From NCBI GenBank assembly GCA_016841645.1, contig JAENYS010000003.1, positions 156,986-220,985 on the forward strand: DNA of 64,000 nt, read 5' to 3'. Each line of letters opens with the position of its first letter. The first letter of the stretch is position 1. The position numbers were made by a program, and so were the translations under genes. Source of the DNA: Desulfoscipio geothermicus. GTDB lineage: Bacteria; Bacillota; Desulfotomaculia; Desulfotomaculales; Desulfallaceae. Below, piece after piece: positions 28,349 through 36,693 of the stretch. The notes under the pieces were generated by a model. The model was not told the DNA's origin. It was given only the letters and a program-made list of their open reading frames with translations, and made no database searches.

Positions 28349-28373
28349 GGGGCTTGCTTCGGCCCCTTTTTTA
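28349..28373 (+). terminator. Terminator after the IS remnant
   Basis: GGGGC (28349-28353) pairs with GCCCC (28362-28366) around TTGCTTCG, followed by TTTTTT. Confidence 0.6.
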
Positions 28374-28455
28374 TTTGGGGGTTCATGTTCCCACAAACAA
28401 GCTGAAGCAACAAAAAAACGACCTCCGGGGGTACACTTTTACGCAGAAAGAGTAG

Positions 28456-28532
28456 GGATTTATGCGAGATTGGCACCAAAAAAGCACCTGGGAATTATGA
28501 GCCACTCCCAGGTGCCAATGTCGTATAAATCC
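28456..28532. repeat. Nested inverted repeat with two mutually exclusive hairpins
   Basis: An outer pair of 22-nt arms (28456-28477 and 28511-28532) matches at 20 of 22 positions. An inner perfect pair, GCACCTGGGA (28484-28493) and TCCCAGGTGC (28506-28515), shares its right arm with the outer one. The two folds cannot coexist. It lies in non-coding DNA next to the IS remnant and may be a miniature element or an IS end. Confidence 0.55.
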
Positions 28533-28549
28533 TTTTGTACTAAACTGCT

Positions 28550-28605
28550 AAAGACGCTTTGTGATTTTGGTGAGATTTTAATCCATAATCACTAGCGTCT
28601 TTTTA
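28550..28605 (+). terminator. Hairpin with T-run in the IS-remnant spacer
   Basis: AAAGACGC (28550-28557) pairs with GCGTCTTT (28595-28602), with an inner TGATT/AATCA extension, followed by TTTAT. No intact gene precedes it. Confidence 0.45.
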
Positions 28606-28723
28606 TATAGATCCAAACCTTTATCGAGAGCGGGGGAAAACACTGAGAGGGAAATATGGTCTTATTTACAGATGGTTGTTGCTGCGGTGGGTGGGTTTGT
28701 TCTTTGGCGGCTACGATGGCTTT

Positions 28724-29341
28724 TTATATGCCCTGATAACCTTCGTGGCTGTGTACATATATGTGTTTTTTTCGAGCATATTTATTTGTAATTCTATTGG
28801 TACAGCTAACCTCAATATAATACCTAGCTGTTTCTTCAGGTGTGTATTTCATATTTTTACCAATCCACCAATTTACTGTCTCTGCAAAACTACCTACGAG
28901 ATGGTTTAACACGAAATCAGCAGGGGCATTCGCTTTTATCTCATTTAGATATTTTGAGAACACCTCTGTAAGGTATTCTTTAAAATACCTCATAAAGAGC
29001 TCGCCACTTTCGCAGGATAAAATACCCACAATGTTCTTTTTACTGTCCCTCAAATGATTGAGAAGATGTGTAAGCTTCGCTTCAAGGTCGCTGTTTCCAC
29101 CCGAAAAGTCATGGGTCTTTTCTGCTATGAGCTCATCCGAAAATACATGGCTGAAGATGTCGGTACACAATGCTTTCAGTAGCTCGTCCTTTGTTTCAAA
29201 ATGAGCATAAAAAGTGCTTCGACCAATGTTCGCTTCATCGATGATTTCCTGCACTGTTATATTCCCATACCGCTTTTGTTCAAGCAATTTGCTGAATGCC
29301 TTGAAGATAGCGTCTCTAGTTTTCTGTTGCCTTCTGTCCAA
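28724..29341 (-). CDS. TetR/AcrR family transcriptional regulator
   Basis: The 205-aa protein has the TetR DNA-binding domain (KTRDAIFKAFSKLLEQKRYG, ITVQEIIDEANIGRSTFYAHF, residues about 7-48) and an all-helical ligand domain similar to the TetR_C family with conserved W-containing C-terminal helix (ETVNWWIGKNMKYTPEETAR). It is transcribed away from the P-type ATPase gene across a 174-bp gap with a palindrome at 29440-29456, so it likely represses itself and the ATPase. The effector is unknown. Confidence 0.9.
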   Translation of the reverse strand: MDRRQQKTRDAIFKAFSKLLEQKRYGNITVQEIIDEANIGRSTFYAHFETKDELLKALCTDIFSHVFSDELIAEKTHDFSGGNSDLEAKLTHLLNHLRDSKKNIVGILSCESGELFMRYFKEYLTEVFSKYLNEIKANAPADFVLNHLVGSFAETVNWWIGKNMKYTPEETARYYIEVSCTNRITNKYARKKHIYVHSHEGYQGI

Positions 29342-29405
29342 TACAATTCCCCCTGTACAAATGGAATGATATGTTCAGTAACTTACAGGCTGACCGTTTT
29401 GATTA

Positions 29406-29435
29406 TTGAGAATTTGATTTTAATAGTCATATAAT
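29406..29435 (+). promoter_or_regulatory. Promoter for the P-type ATPase gene
   Basis: TTGAGA (29406-29411), 18 bp, TATAAT (29430-29435). It lies just upstream of the candidate TetR operator. Confidence 0.55.
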
Positions 29436-29439
29436 TATA

Positions 29440-29456
29440 TCGAACAACGTGTTCAA
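29440..29456. promoter_or_regulatory. TetR operator candidate
   Basis: GAACA-ACG-TGTTC (29442-29454) is a perfect inverted repeat with a 3-nt centre, placed between the divergent regulator and ATPase genes and directly after the -10 box, a position that would block transcription. Confidence 0.55.
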
Positions 29457-29515
29457 TAGCAAACCAATTGTATCATTGTTTAAGTGGCAATGCAACAGGA
29501 TAGGAGGATTTTTAT

Positions 29516-31384
29516 ATGATGAAAAGATTTAATGATTTTTTAGCCGGAGTACCTATGACTATTGTAGGCGGCGCGTTTTTGGTCGCAAGTCTGATCCTAA
29601 TGCTAATGAAAATTGAAGTTCCAGTTGACCCGGCTTGGGTTTCGGTTATCATTTGTGGGATACCACTTTTATATCTGGCATTATGGAGAGTTATCTACAA
29701 CAAAGGTATGAGCAAGATATCTTCCGCACTCTTGATTTCCATAGCTATGATTGCAGCCATTGCCATTGGAGACATTTTTGCATCTGGTGAAGTCGCATTT
29801 ATTATGGCGATTGGTGCGATTCTGGAGGAAAAAACCGCCGAACGCTCTAAAAAGGGGCTAAAGGAACTCATCAGTCTTGCTCCGCAGCAAGGTCGCAGAA
29901 TTAATAACGGAAATGAAGAAATTATAAACGCAGAAGAAATCAAAGTGGGTGATATTCTGCGAATTTTTCCCGGAGAAACCATTCCTGTTGATGGAAAAAT
30001 CATCAGTGGAAATACATCGGTTGACCAGGCTATCATGACTGGTGAGTCACTGCCTGTGGACAAGGAAGTTGGTGACAGTGTTTTCTGTGGGACCATCAAC
30101 CGTTTTGGAGCAATTGATATGGAAGCAACGAATGTTGGTGCGGACAGCTCACTACAGAAGCTAATTCGTATGGTTCAGAATGCAGAAGACAAGCAAGCGC
30201 CAATACAACGTATAGCAGATAAATGGGCAACCTGGCTTGTGCCGGTAGCATTGTTAATTGCTGTTGTAACGTTTTTCGTTACGCAGGACATAGTTCGTGG
30301 TGTTACTGTACTGGTAGTGTTTTGCCCTTGTGCTTTGGTTCTGGCTACTCCTACCGCTATTATGGCTGCTATTGGACAGGCTACCAAACATGGGATTGTC
30401 ATCAAATCCGGCGAAGCTCTCGAAAAGATGGGCAAGGTGGATACCATAGCCTTTGATAAGACCGGGACCCTTACGTTTGGAAAACTTGAGGTTAGTGACA
30501 CGATCTCTTTCTCAAAAGAACTGGATGAAAATGAGCTACTTACTTTGATAGCTTCGGCAGAATCCCGTAGCGAACATCCATTAGGAAAAGCGATCGTCGC
30601 ATATGCCAAGGAAAAAAATCTTGTTTTGAAAGATACCGAGGGATTTCGTATGGAAGCTGGTAAAGGAATTTATGCCAATGTTTCTGACCGAAATCTGTGC
30701 TGCGGCAGTGAGAAATATTTAAAAGAAAATGGAATTGACATCCAGCAACAGGTTAGTGATACTCTGGATACTTTGCGCAATCAAGGTAAAGCTTTGATTC
30801 TGGCAGCTGCAGGCGGGCTTTGCGTGGGTGCGGTTGGTCTCTCCGATGTACTGCGCTCTACGGCGAATGGGATGGTCGCTGAGTTGGATAAGATGGGTAC
30901 ACAGACTGTACTGCTTACCGGTGACAACCGCAGGACGGCTGATTATTTTGCAAAACAAGTAGGCATTACCTCTGTGTGGGCAGAATTACTGCCAGAGGAG
31001 AAGGTGCAGAACATTGTACAATTGCAACAGGAGGGTAAGTCTGTCTGTATGATAGGAGACGGCGTTAATGACGCTCCTGCCCTCAAGACGGCATCTGTAG
31101 GTGTAGCGATGGGAGCCATGGGCAGCGATATTGCTGTGGATGCCGCAGAAATTGCCCTTATGAGCGATGATATTTCCAAAATTCGGTATCTAAAACGGCT
31201 TTCCAATGCGACAGTGCGCACCATAAAACTCAGTATCTCCCTGTCTCTATTTATAAATTTCGTGGCCATTTTAATGTCATTTATGGGGTGGTTGACCCCT
31301 ACAACGGGTGCATTGGTTCATAATGCAGGATCGATATTTGTTGTATTAATTGCAGCGTTACTATATGACAGAAAGTTTGATTAG
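29516..31384 (+). CDS. Heavy-metal-translocating P-type ATPase (P1B), no N-terminal metal domain
   Basis: The 622-aa pump has all P-type hallmarks: TGESLP near residue 174, the membrane CPC metal site near 270, DKTGTLT with the phosphorylated aspartate near 313, SEHPLGKA, and GDGVNDAP near 515. The first membrane helices come at the N-terminus with no HMA domain or cysteine-rich leader. The last helix has HNAGSIFVVLIAALLY, which does not settle the metal. Control by a TetR-type regulator instead of ArsR/MerR/CopY is unusual. An AGGAGGATT ribosome site precedes the ATG pair at 29516/29519. Confidence 0.93.
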   Translation: MMKRFNDFLAGVPMTIVGGAFLVASLILMLMKIEVPVDPAWVSVIICGIPLLYLALWRVIYNKGMSKISSALLISIAMIAAIAIGDIFASGEVAFIMAIGAILEEKTAERSKKGLKELISLAPQQGRRINNGNEEIINAEEIKVGDILRIFPGETIPVDGKIISGNTSVDQAIMTGESLPVDKEVGDSVFCGTINRFGAIDMEATNVGADSSLQKLIRMVQNAEDKQAPIQRIADKWATWLVPVALLIAVVTFFVTQDIVRGVTVLVVFCPCALVLATPTAIMAAIGQATKHGIVIKSGEALEKMGKVDTIAFDKTGTLTFGKLEVSDTISFSKELDENELLTLIASAESRSEHPLGKAIVAYAKEKNLVLKDTEGFRMEAGKGIYANVSDRNLCCGSEKYLKENGIDIQQQVSDTLDTLRNQGKALILAAAGGLCVGAVGLSDVLRSTANGMVAELDKMGTQTVLLTGDNRRTADYFAKQVGITSVWAELLPEEKVQNIVQLQQEGKSVCMIGDGVNDAPALKTASVGVAMGAMGSDIAVDAAEIALMSDDISKIRYLKRLSNATVRTIKLSISLSLFINFVAILMSFMGWLTPTTGALVHNAGSIFVVLIAALLYDRKFD

Positions 31385-31509
31385 TTTATTATCATAGTAG
31401 AATTAAGACGCATCCTTCCATAATTATCAAACACCATGTTCTAATAATATAATATAAACTGTTTTATACTTTTTAGATTAAGTCAAATTAAAGCAAGGGG
31501 GCGTCAAAA

Positions 31510-31758
31510 GTGACAGAGCAAAAAGATACCCTGGTGGTTGATGTTGGTTCAGGGCCCCAGGATGTGCTGGTCTATCAGGCCGGCAATAATATCGAAAATT
31601 GCCCTAAATTGGTTATGCCCAGCCGGACGCAGCTTGTCGCAGGTCAGATCCGCCGGTCAACGCAGCAAGGGTATAGCATTTATCTTTATGGTCATGTGAT
31701 GGGCGGTGCGGTGCTCTCCGATACCGGGACAAAAGTTGCATATTCAAGCCACGGATAA
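31510..31758 (+). pseudogene. DUF1786-family protein, N-terminal fragment
   Basis: The 82-codon frame reads TLVVDVGSGPQDVLVYQAG, ENCPKLVMPSRTQLVAGQIR and YLYGHVMGGAV. This is the ATPase-like N-terminus of DUF1786 proteins, which are normally several times longer. It stops at 31758 and is followed by IS30-like remnants. Start GTG 31510 has GGGGGCG upstream. I do not know the family's function. Confidence 0.6.
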
Positions 31759-31824
31759 TTACTCGCCAGATGCAGTTAAGGCGGAAGCGGTGCTGGTCTG
31801 CTTGTATTAAGTGAACGGTAATCA

Positions 31825-32258
<434 letters not shown>

Positions 32259-32363
32259 AGATAAACAGGCGACAACTATCACTAATGGAGACAAGCTCAA
32301 AACCTGGTTTTAACAGGCGGCAGATTAACAAGCCATTATTGACAAATCCGGAGGTAAACTTAA

Positions 32364-33284
32364 ATGGATATAACCTTGGAACAGCTTAAATCATCTTTTG
32401 AGGAGCAAGGCTATATAGTGGACAAGGAAACGCTGGTTACTGCTTATCTGGCCTTAAAACTGCATAAACCTCTGTTGGTAGAGGGACCTCCTGGTGTTGG
32501 GAAAACTGAATTAGCCAAAGTGCTGGCCAACGTGTTTGCTACTGAACTGATTAGGCTGCAGTGTTACGAAGGCTTAGACGAAAACAAAGCCCTATATGAA
32601 TGGAATTATCAGAAACAACTAATAAAAATTCAGATAAGCAAAGGCAACCAGGGGGGCCAGTACCGGGAGGTAGAAGACAGTCTATTTTCTGAAGAATACT
32701 TGTTGGAGAGGCCGTTATTAAAAGCGATTAAAGCGAAACAAAAACCGGTTTTACTCATTGACGAGATTGACAAGGTTGATCAAGAGTTTGAAGCTTTCTT
32801 ATTCGAAGTGCTTTCAGATTTCCAAATTTCCATACCTGAATGGGGTACAATTGCTGCTCGGCAGATTCCCATCGTTGTCCTGACCAGTAATAGTGAACGC
32901 GAATTGTCGGACGGTCTTAAGCGCCGCTGCGTTTATCTTTATCTGGATTATCCCCCTCCGGAAAAAGAACTGCGTATAATCACAGCTAAAATCCCTGAGC
33001 TTTGCAAAAGGTTATCCCACGAAGTAGCCAAGGCTGTCGGCCACATCAGAGAGCAGCTTGAACTTAGAAAGAAACCGTCAATTGCAGAAACCCTCGACTG
33101 GGCAAGAGCTGTGGTTGCTCTTGATGCGGACCGGCTGTCGCCGGAGATTATTAACCTTACTTTGAGCACCGTCCTGAAGAATAAAGATGATTTGGATAAT
33201 TTTCACCGGAATATGGGTATCCAGGACCTGTTCGAAATGGTCGTCAACGATAGCACAGCTCAAAAAACCGGTGAGAGGGGGTAA
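32364..33284 (+). CDS. MoxR-type AAA+ ATPase
   Basis: The 306-aa protein has Walker A GPPGVGKT at about residues 41-48, Walker B LLIDEIDKV near 130, and the sensor motif LTSNSERELSDGLKRRC, as in MoxR/CbbQ/GvpN-like chaperone ATPases. They act with a VWA protein to insert metal or activate an enzyme. The partner VWA gene starts five bases after its stop. The client enzyme is not visible nearby. The ribosome site is CCGGAGGT. Confidence 0.92.
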   Translation: MDITLEQLKSSFEEQGYIVDKETLVTAYLALKLHKPLLVEGPPGVGKTELAKVLANVFATELIRLQCYEGLDENKALYEWNYQKQLIKIQISKGNQGGQYREVEDSLFSEEYLLERPLLKAIKAKQKPVLLIDEIDKVDQEFEAFLFEVLSDFQISIPEWGTIAARQIPIVVLTSNSERELSDGLKRRCVYLYLDYPPPEKELRIITAKIPELCKRLSHEVAKAVGHIREQLELRKKPSIAETLDWARAVVALDADRLSPEIINLTLSTVLKNKDDLDNFHRNMGIQDLFEMVVNDSTAQKTGERG

Positions 33285-33289
33285 CCTCG

Positions 33290-34648
33290 TTGGACACCGA
33301 AAACCTTATTGAAAATAACATGACCCGGTTTTTCCACATTCTCCGCCACCTTGGGGTGAGAGTTAGTTCTGCGGAAACTGTAGATGCTTTGAGGGCGCTG
33401 CTCGCTGTGGATGCGTTGGACCCCAGACAGGCGGAAGCCGCATTTTTGGCAACCTTAGCCAAATCTCCCGATGACCGGGTAATTGTCCAGAAGGCTTTTC
33501 GATCTTTTTTTGTGCCGCCCGAATTAAAGGTTGAAAGGTCCGAAAAATATAAGCAGATTAGAGAACAAGAAGCACGGGAGGTTGCTGTTGCTGAAAAAGA
33601 GATTAAATATGAACTGGACGGTGCAGGGGACGAGCATAAAGAAGTAAATGTGCCATTAACCGAAGAAGAAAAAAAAATATATTCCAAATTGCCGGAGGAC
33701 AAGAAGGAGAAAATCCAGCGTTTTCTGCGAAAACAGTTTCAGGGTAATCCTGTGAATAATCCGGAAGAGCTTATCAACACAATGATTAAAAGCTCTTTGA
33801 ATTATTGGAAATACTGTTTGGAGGATGAAGGCCCTCCGGAAGTCGAATACACCGGGAACGAGGAAACCGATGAAATTCTTCGGGAAGTTTCAGAGAAGCT
33901 GCGGGACGAAGAACAGCTTCTTTATGAAGACATCCAGAATATTGCAGAAACAGACATGCCTACAGCCTCTGCAATAATTGCGAAGCTGTCGCGCCGGTTG
34001 GCAACAAGGATTTCGCGGCGTTACCAACGCAGTAAAAAGAGGCAGCGGATGGATCTGCGGCGCACCATACGGCAAAATATTCGCTATGGCGGGACCATGT
34101 TTAACCTTAAATTTCAGACGAAGAAAATTAATAAACCTAGGCTTCTCCTAATTTGTGACGTTTCAGGCTCAATGGCCAAATACGCCAGCTTTATGCTGCA
34201 GTTCATGCATGGACTGGTGAGTGTCACAGAAGAAATTGAAAGCTTCATATTTTCGGAGAAGGTTAAGCTTATTACCAAAGAATTCTTGAATCCGCAGCCC
34301 TTTGAACAAACTATGACTGATATTATTAATCTAAGCGATGACTGGGGTAAGGGAACAGATTTTAACGAAGCTCTCCGGGTTATTAATGAAGAATACAAAG
34401 AACTGATAACTAAAGACACCTTTGTTATTATTCTTAGCGATACCAAAACTCTTAATGCTGAAATGGCGGCCACTAGGCTGATGGACATGAAAAAACGGGT
34501 GAAGGATATCATCTGGCTCAATACGCTGTCTAAAAAGGTATGGCCAGGGACCAGGAGTGTCATAACGTTCTGGCGTCACTGCCGGATGCTGGAATGCAGC
34601 ACTCTTTCCCACTTGGATAAAATTATGCGTACGGAAATGATGAAGTAA
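33290..34648 (+). CDS. VWA-domain protein, CoxE-like
   Basis: The 452-aa partner of the MoxR ATPase begins at TTG 33290 after GAGAGGGGG. An ATG at 33320 is a shorter alternative. The N-terminal half is helical and charged. The C-terminal VWA domain has the MIDAS motif LICDVSGSMAKY near residue 289 and TLSHLDKI close to the end, as in CoxE-family proteins. The MoxR-CoxE pair is best known from carbon monoxide dehydrogenase and other metalloenzyme maturation. Confidence 0.9.
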   Translation: MDTENLIENNMTRFFHILRHLGVRVSSAETVDALRALLAVDALDPRQAEAAFLATLAKSPDDRVIVQKAFRSFFVPPELKVERSEKYKQIREQEAREVAVAEKEIKYELDGAGDEHKEVNVPLTEEEKKIYSKLPEDKKEKIQRFLRKQFQGNPVNNPEELINTMIKSSLNYWKYCLEDEGPPEVEYTGNEETDEILREVSEKLRDEEQLLYEDIQNIAETDMPTASAIIAKLSRRLATRISRRYQRSKKRQRMDLRRTIRQNIRYGGTMFNLKFQTKKINKPRLLLICDVSGSMAKYASFMLQFMHGLVSVTEEIESFIFSEKVKLITKEFLNPQPFEQTMTDIINLSDDWGKGTDFNEALRVINEEYKELITKDTFVIILSDTKTLNAEMAATRLMDMKKRVKDIIWLNTLSKKVWPGTRSVITFWRHCRMLECSTLSHLDKIMRTEMMK

Positions 34649-34675
34649 GACGTATCTCAAATTGAAGGCAAAGAT

Positions 34676-34826
34676 ATGAAGGACAGTTTGGAAAAAGTCG
34701 ACATCATGGCTTTCGGGGCTCACCCCGATGATGTGGAAATCGGTGCCGGGGGACTGCTGGTAAGGAGGTTGCCCGCGGCTACAAGATAGGGATTGTTAAT
34801 TTGACCAGAGGAGAGCCAGCCAATTG
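34676..34826 (+). pseudogene. PIG-L/LmbE deacetylase N-terminal fragment
   Basis: MKDSLEKVDIMAFGAHPDDV then EIGAGGLLV, followed after a frame change by ARGYKIGIVNLTRGEPAN. AHPDDVEIGAGG is the zinc-site signature of PIG-L-type deacetylases, such as BshB-like enzymes. Only about 50 of roughly 230 codons remain. Confidence 0.75.
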
Positions 34827-34911
34827 ATTACTGAAGCCCATTTTTAAGCTGGGCTTAAAAAGCTAGAGCCCGAATTGAAGGCCTTTAGGTCCAATGGTTA
34901 GGAGGGTAATA

Positions 34912-35085
34912 ATGTTTCCTTATATGATAGCCGAGGATAAAGAAAAGTATAAAATGGCATTCGAATATGTCATTAAATACTTTGCAGCAGAAGATCCACT
35001 TAAGATGTCGGAAAATAGTGGAGCGATCTTTGACCCAAAACAATCTATTATACAGATAAAAAGTGAACTATACCATCCAGCATAA
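34912..35085 (+). pseudogene. Possible DUF3786 N-terminal fragment
   Basis: ATG 34912 sits behind TTAGGAGGGT. The 57-codon product MFPYMIAEDKEKYKMAFEYV...SGAIFDPKQSI resembles the start of DUF3786 proteins (helix, then SGA.YD). The family is longer. It may be a real short protein, but all its neighbours are also N-terminal stubs. Confidence 0.4.
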
Positions 35086-35133
35086 TTATAACAGTTAGAT
35101 CTTTTATAAATGAAAACTATGGGAGGAGTTGAT

Positions 35134-35211
35134 ATGGGTTTTACAATGTATTATTTTTCTGCAACAGGCAATTCACTGGAAATTGCCCGTAAAATTGCAA
35201 AAGAATTGTGA
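35134..35211 (+). pseudogene. EFR1/flavodoxin-type N-terminal fragment
   Basis: GGAGGAG precedes ATG 35134. The 25 codons MGFTMYYFSATGNSLEIARK and IAKEL match the FMN-binding loop (FSATGNS) of EFR1-family flavodoxin-ferredoxin proteins, then stop. Nothing recognisable follows. Confidence 0.65.
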
Positions 35212-35252
35212 GATTGCAGAATATAGGGTTCACTGACAGTGGTTCTAGTATT

Positions 35253-35284
35253 GAAAAAAAAAAGAAAGCATCTGAAATGCTTTC
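35253..35284 (-). terminator. Minus-strand terminator for the 83-aa gene
   Basis: GAAAGCAT (35264-35271) pairs with ATGCTTTC (35277-35284). On the minus strand a run of T follows (complement of the A10 tract at 35254-35263). It terminates transcription from 35586. Confidence 0.75.
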
Positions 35285-35334
35285 TTGAGAACTAATTATC
35301 ATGATGCCATTCATATCCGCAGTCGATACATTTT

Positions 35335-35586
35335 TTATTCTTTTGATTTAGCTACATAATTTCTATATTCTGCGTATAGAGCTCTTTTGTATTGATTTTC
35401 AGCACTTTCAGGAATATAATTTCTTCTTCCCACTATTTCCAACAATTTTTCAGCAGCCTCATCACCCTTTATGTCAAGTTCCATTATGTCAAGAAAAGCT
35501 TGCTCTACTCCAGCTAACCCTATCATATCGCCGCCTACGTTTAGCTTATAAATTTTTGGTGCATCAGGATCACAACAACCGCCCAT
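35335..35586 (-). CDS. Small conserved-looking protein, unknown function
   Basis: The 83-aa product begins MGGCCDPDAPKIYKLNVGGD, continues MIGLAGVEQAFLDIMELDIK and ends with a basic helix (RALYAEYRNYVAKSKE). I do not recognise a named family. The vicinal CC at residues 4-5 and the position at the edge of an arsenic/thiol-type efflux cluster suggest metal or thiol handling, which is inference. A ribosome site (GGGGGTT) and a strong terminator support expression. A second short frame with CIDCGYEWHHDN follows its stop in the +1 frame. Confidence 0.65.
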   Translation of the reverse strand: MGGCCDPDAPKIYKLNVGGDMIGLAGVEQAFLDIMELDIKGDEAAEKLLEIVGRRNYIPESAENQYKRALYAEYRNYVAKSKE

Positions 35587-36039
35587 ATTTATTTAACCCC
35601 CTTCAATATAAATTACAAATTAAAGAAATACCAGGCTAGTATAGCAAATTCTTGTTATAGTAATCACAAATGCCACGACCGGTTAGCGGAAAATTTAGGT
35701 CACCATAATTGCTCTCGGTAACTAGTGCCGGGTTGGCATTTTACAGATCCAGCCAGGACGTGGATGGTGGACCGGTTTTAAAAAAATGTAACTGTTTCTT
35801 GGACGACAATCTAATTATGGTCAAAAATAAAAAAGCGAGATAGACTCATCTTAATTAAGCAGTTCCAGTATTCTTCGGTCTCATATTTTATAACACATTA
35901 CCTCTTTTTAGATATCTTAAAATACATATACCTAGTGTATAGTAGGCCCAAAAAAATGGTACGTCAAGTATTTTTATTAAACCGAATTGGTCTTATAAAA
36001 TACATACTCGTAAAAACTTTCATAACATATAATGTGATA

Positions 36040-36087
36040 GTTGACATTGGAAACTATCGCCCGTATAATGGTTGACAATAGAAACTA
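36040..36087 (+). promoter_or_regulatory. Consensus promoter with two MarR operator-like direct repeats
   Basis: TTGACA (36041-36046), 17 bp, TATAAT (36064-36069) is a near-ideal promoter. A 17-bp element, GTTGACATTGGAAACTA (36040-36056), recurs as GTTGACAATAGAAACTA (36071-36087), 31 bp (three helical turns) apart. One copy covers the -35 box and the other the start region, suggesting repression by the MarR protein encoded next. The rest of the 35587-36112 gap shows no gene. Confidence 0.7.
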
Positions 36088-36112
36088 ATTTTAATATAGG
36101 AGTATTAATCTA

Positions 36113-36607
36113 ATGGATAAAAATTTTATCGATATTTATAACTTAATACAAGAATTATCCTGGCATTTTGGAGCTCATGGTATTAATGGTGAGTGCTGTG
36201 GGGATTTATCTTTGGTTGAATACATGGCGCTTAAAAAAATAAAAGAATCGGAAAACATTACCGTACAAGAAATGGGAAATGCCTTAAATTTTACTAAAAG
36301 TGGCGCCAGCAAAATCATTGATCGTTTAGAAAACAAAGGTTATGTTGCACGTGAGATATCTTCAATCGATGGACGTGTGTGCTATGTAAATCCAACCGCC
36401 AAGGGGGCGGAAACAGCCTCAGAAATTGTTAGGAAGTATTCAGATTTTGTATATGAAATGCTGAAAGAACTCGATACTTCTAGGGTTGGGAACATTAAAT
36501 CTGTTTTGGAAATCCTGGTAGATTCCGCGCATAAACAGGAGAATATGTTGAAAGGCAAATATGCTCGGGGGGGAGGCAGGATGTCGATATTTGATATGAA
36601 TAGTTAG
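36113..36607 (+). CDS. MarR-family transcriptional regulator
   Basis: The 164-aa protein has a MarR winged helix (LSLVEYMALKKIKESENITV, QEMGNALNFTKSGASKIIDR, and the wing VAREISSIDGRVCYV). A cysteine pair in NGECCGDLS lies just before the DNA-binding core and could sense thiol-reactive metals or oxidants; this is inference. It stands 86 nt before the selenoprotein-candidate permease and likely controls it. The ribosome site is TAGGAG. Confidence 0.88.
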   Translation: MDKNFIDIYNLIQELSWHFGAHGINGECCGDLSLVEYMALKKIKESENITVQEMGNALNFTKSGASKIIDRLENKGYVAREISSIDGRVCYVNPTAKGAETASEIVRKYSDFVYEMLKELDTSRVGNIKSVLEILVDSAHKQENMLKGKYARGGGRMSIFDMNS

Positions 36608-36693
36608 AAGTGGCCTCTAGAGCATTACTCCTTTTTGTGCATGTTTTTTGACGGCAATAGCCTTGACCAGGTTTAATTGGAGGAGGTATCCGT

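Noticed and set aside
28332..28595. 87-codon ORF across the IS-remnant spacer
   Set aside because: It crosses a terminator and a nested inverted repeat; no protein pattern.
35134..35220. TGA at the end of the EFR1-type stub as selenocysteine
   Set aside because: Another stop follows within four codons and the rest of the protein is gone, so it is a broken gene.
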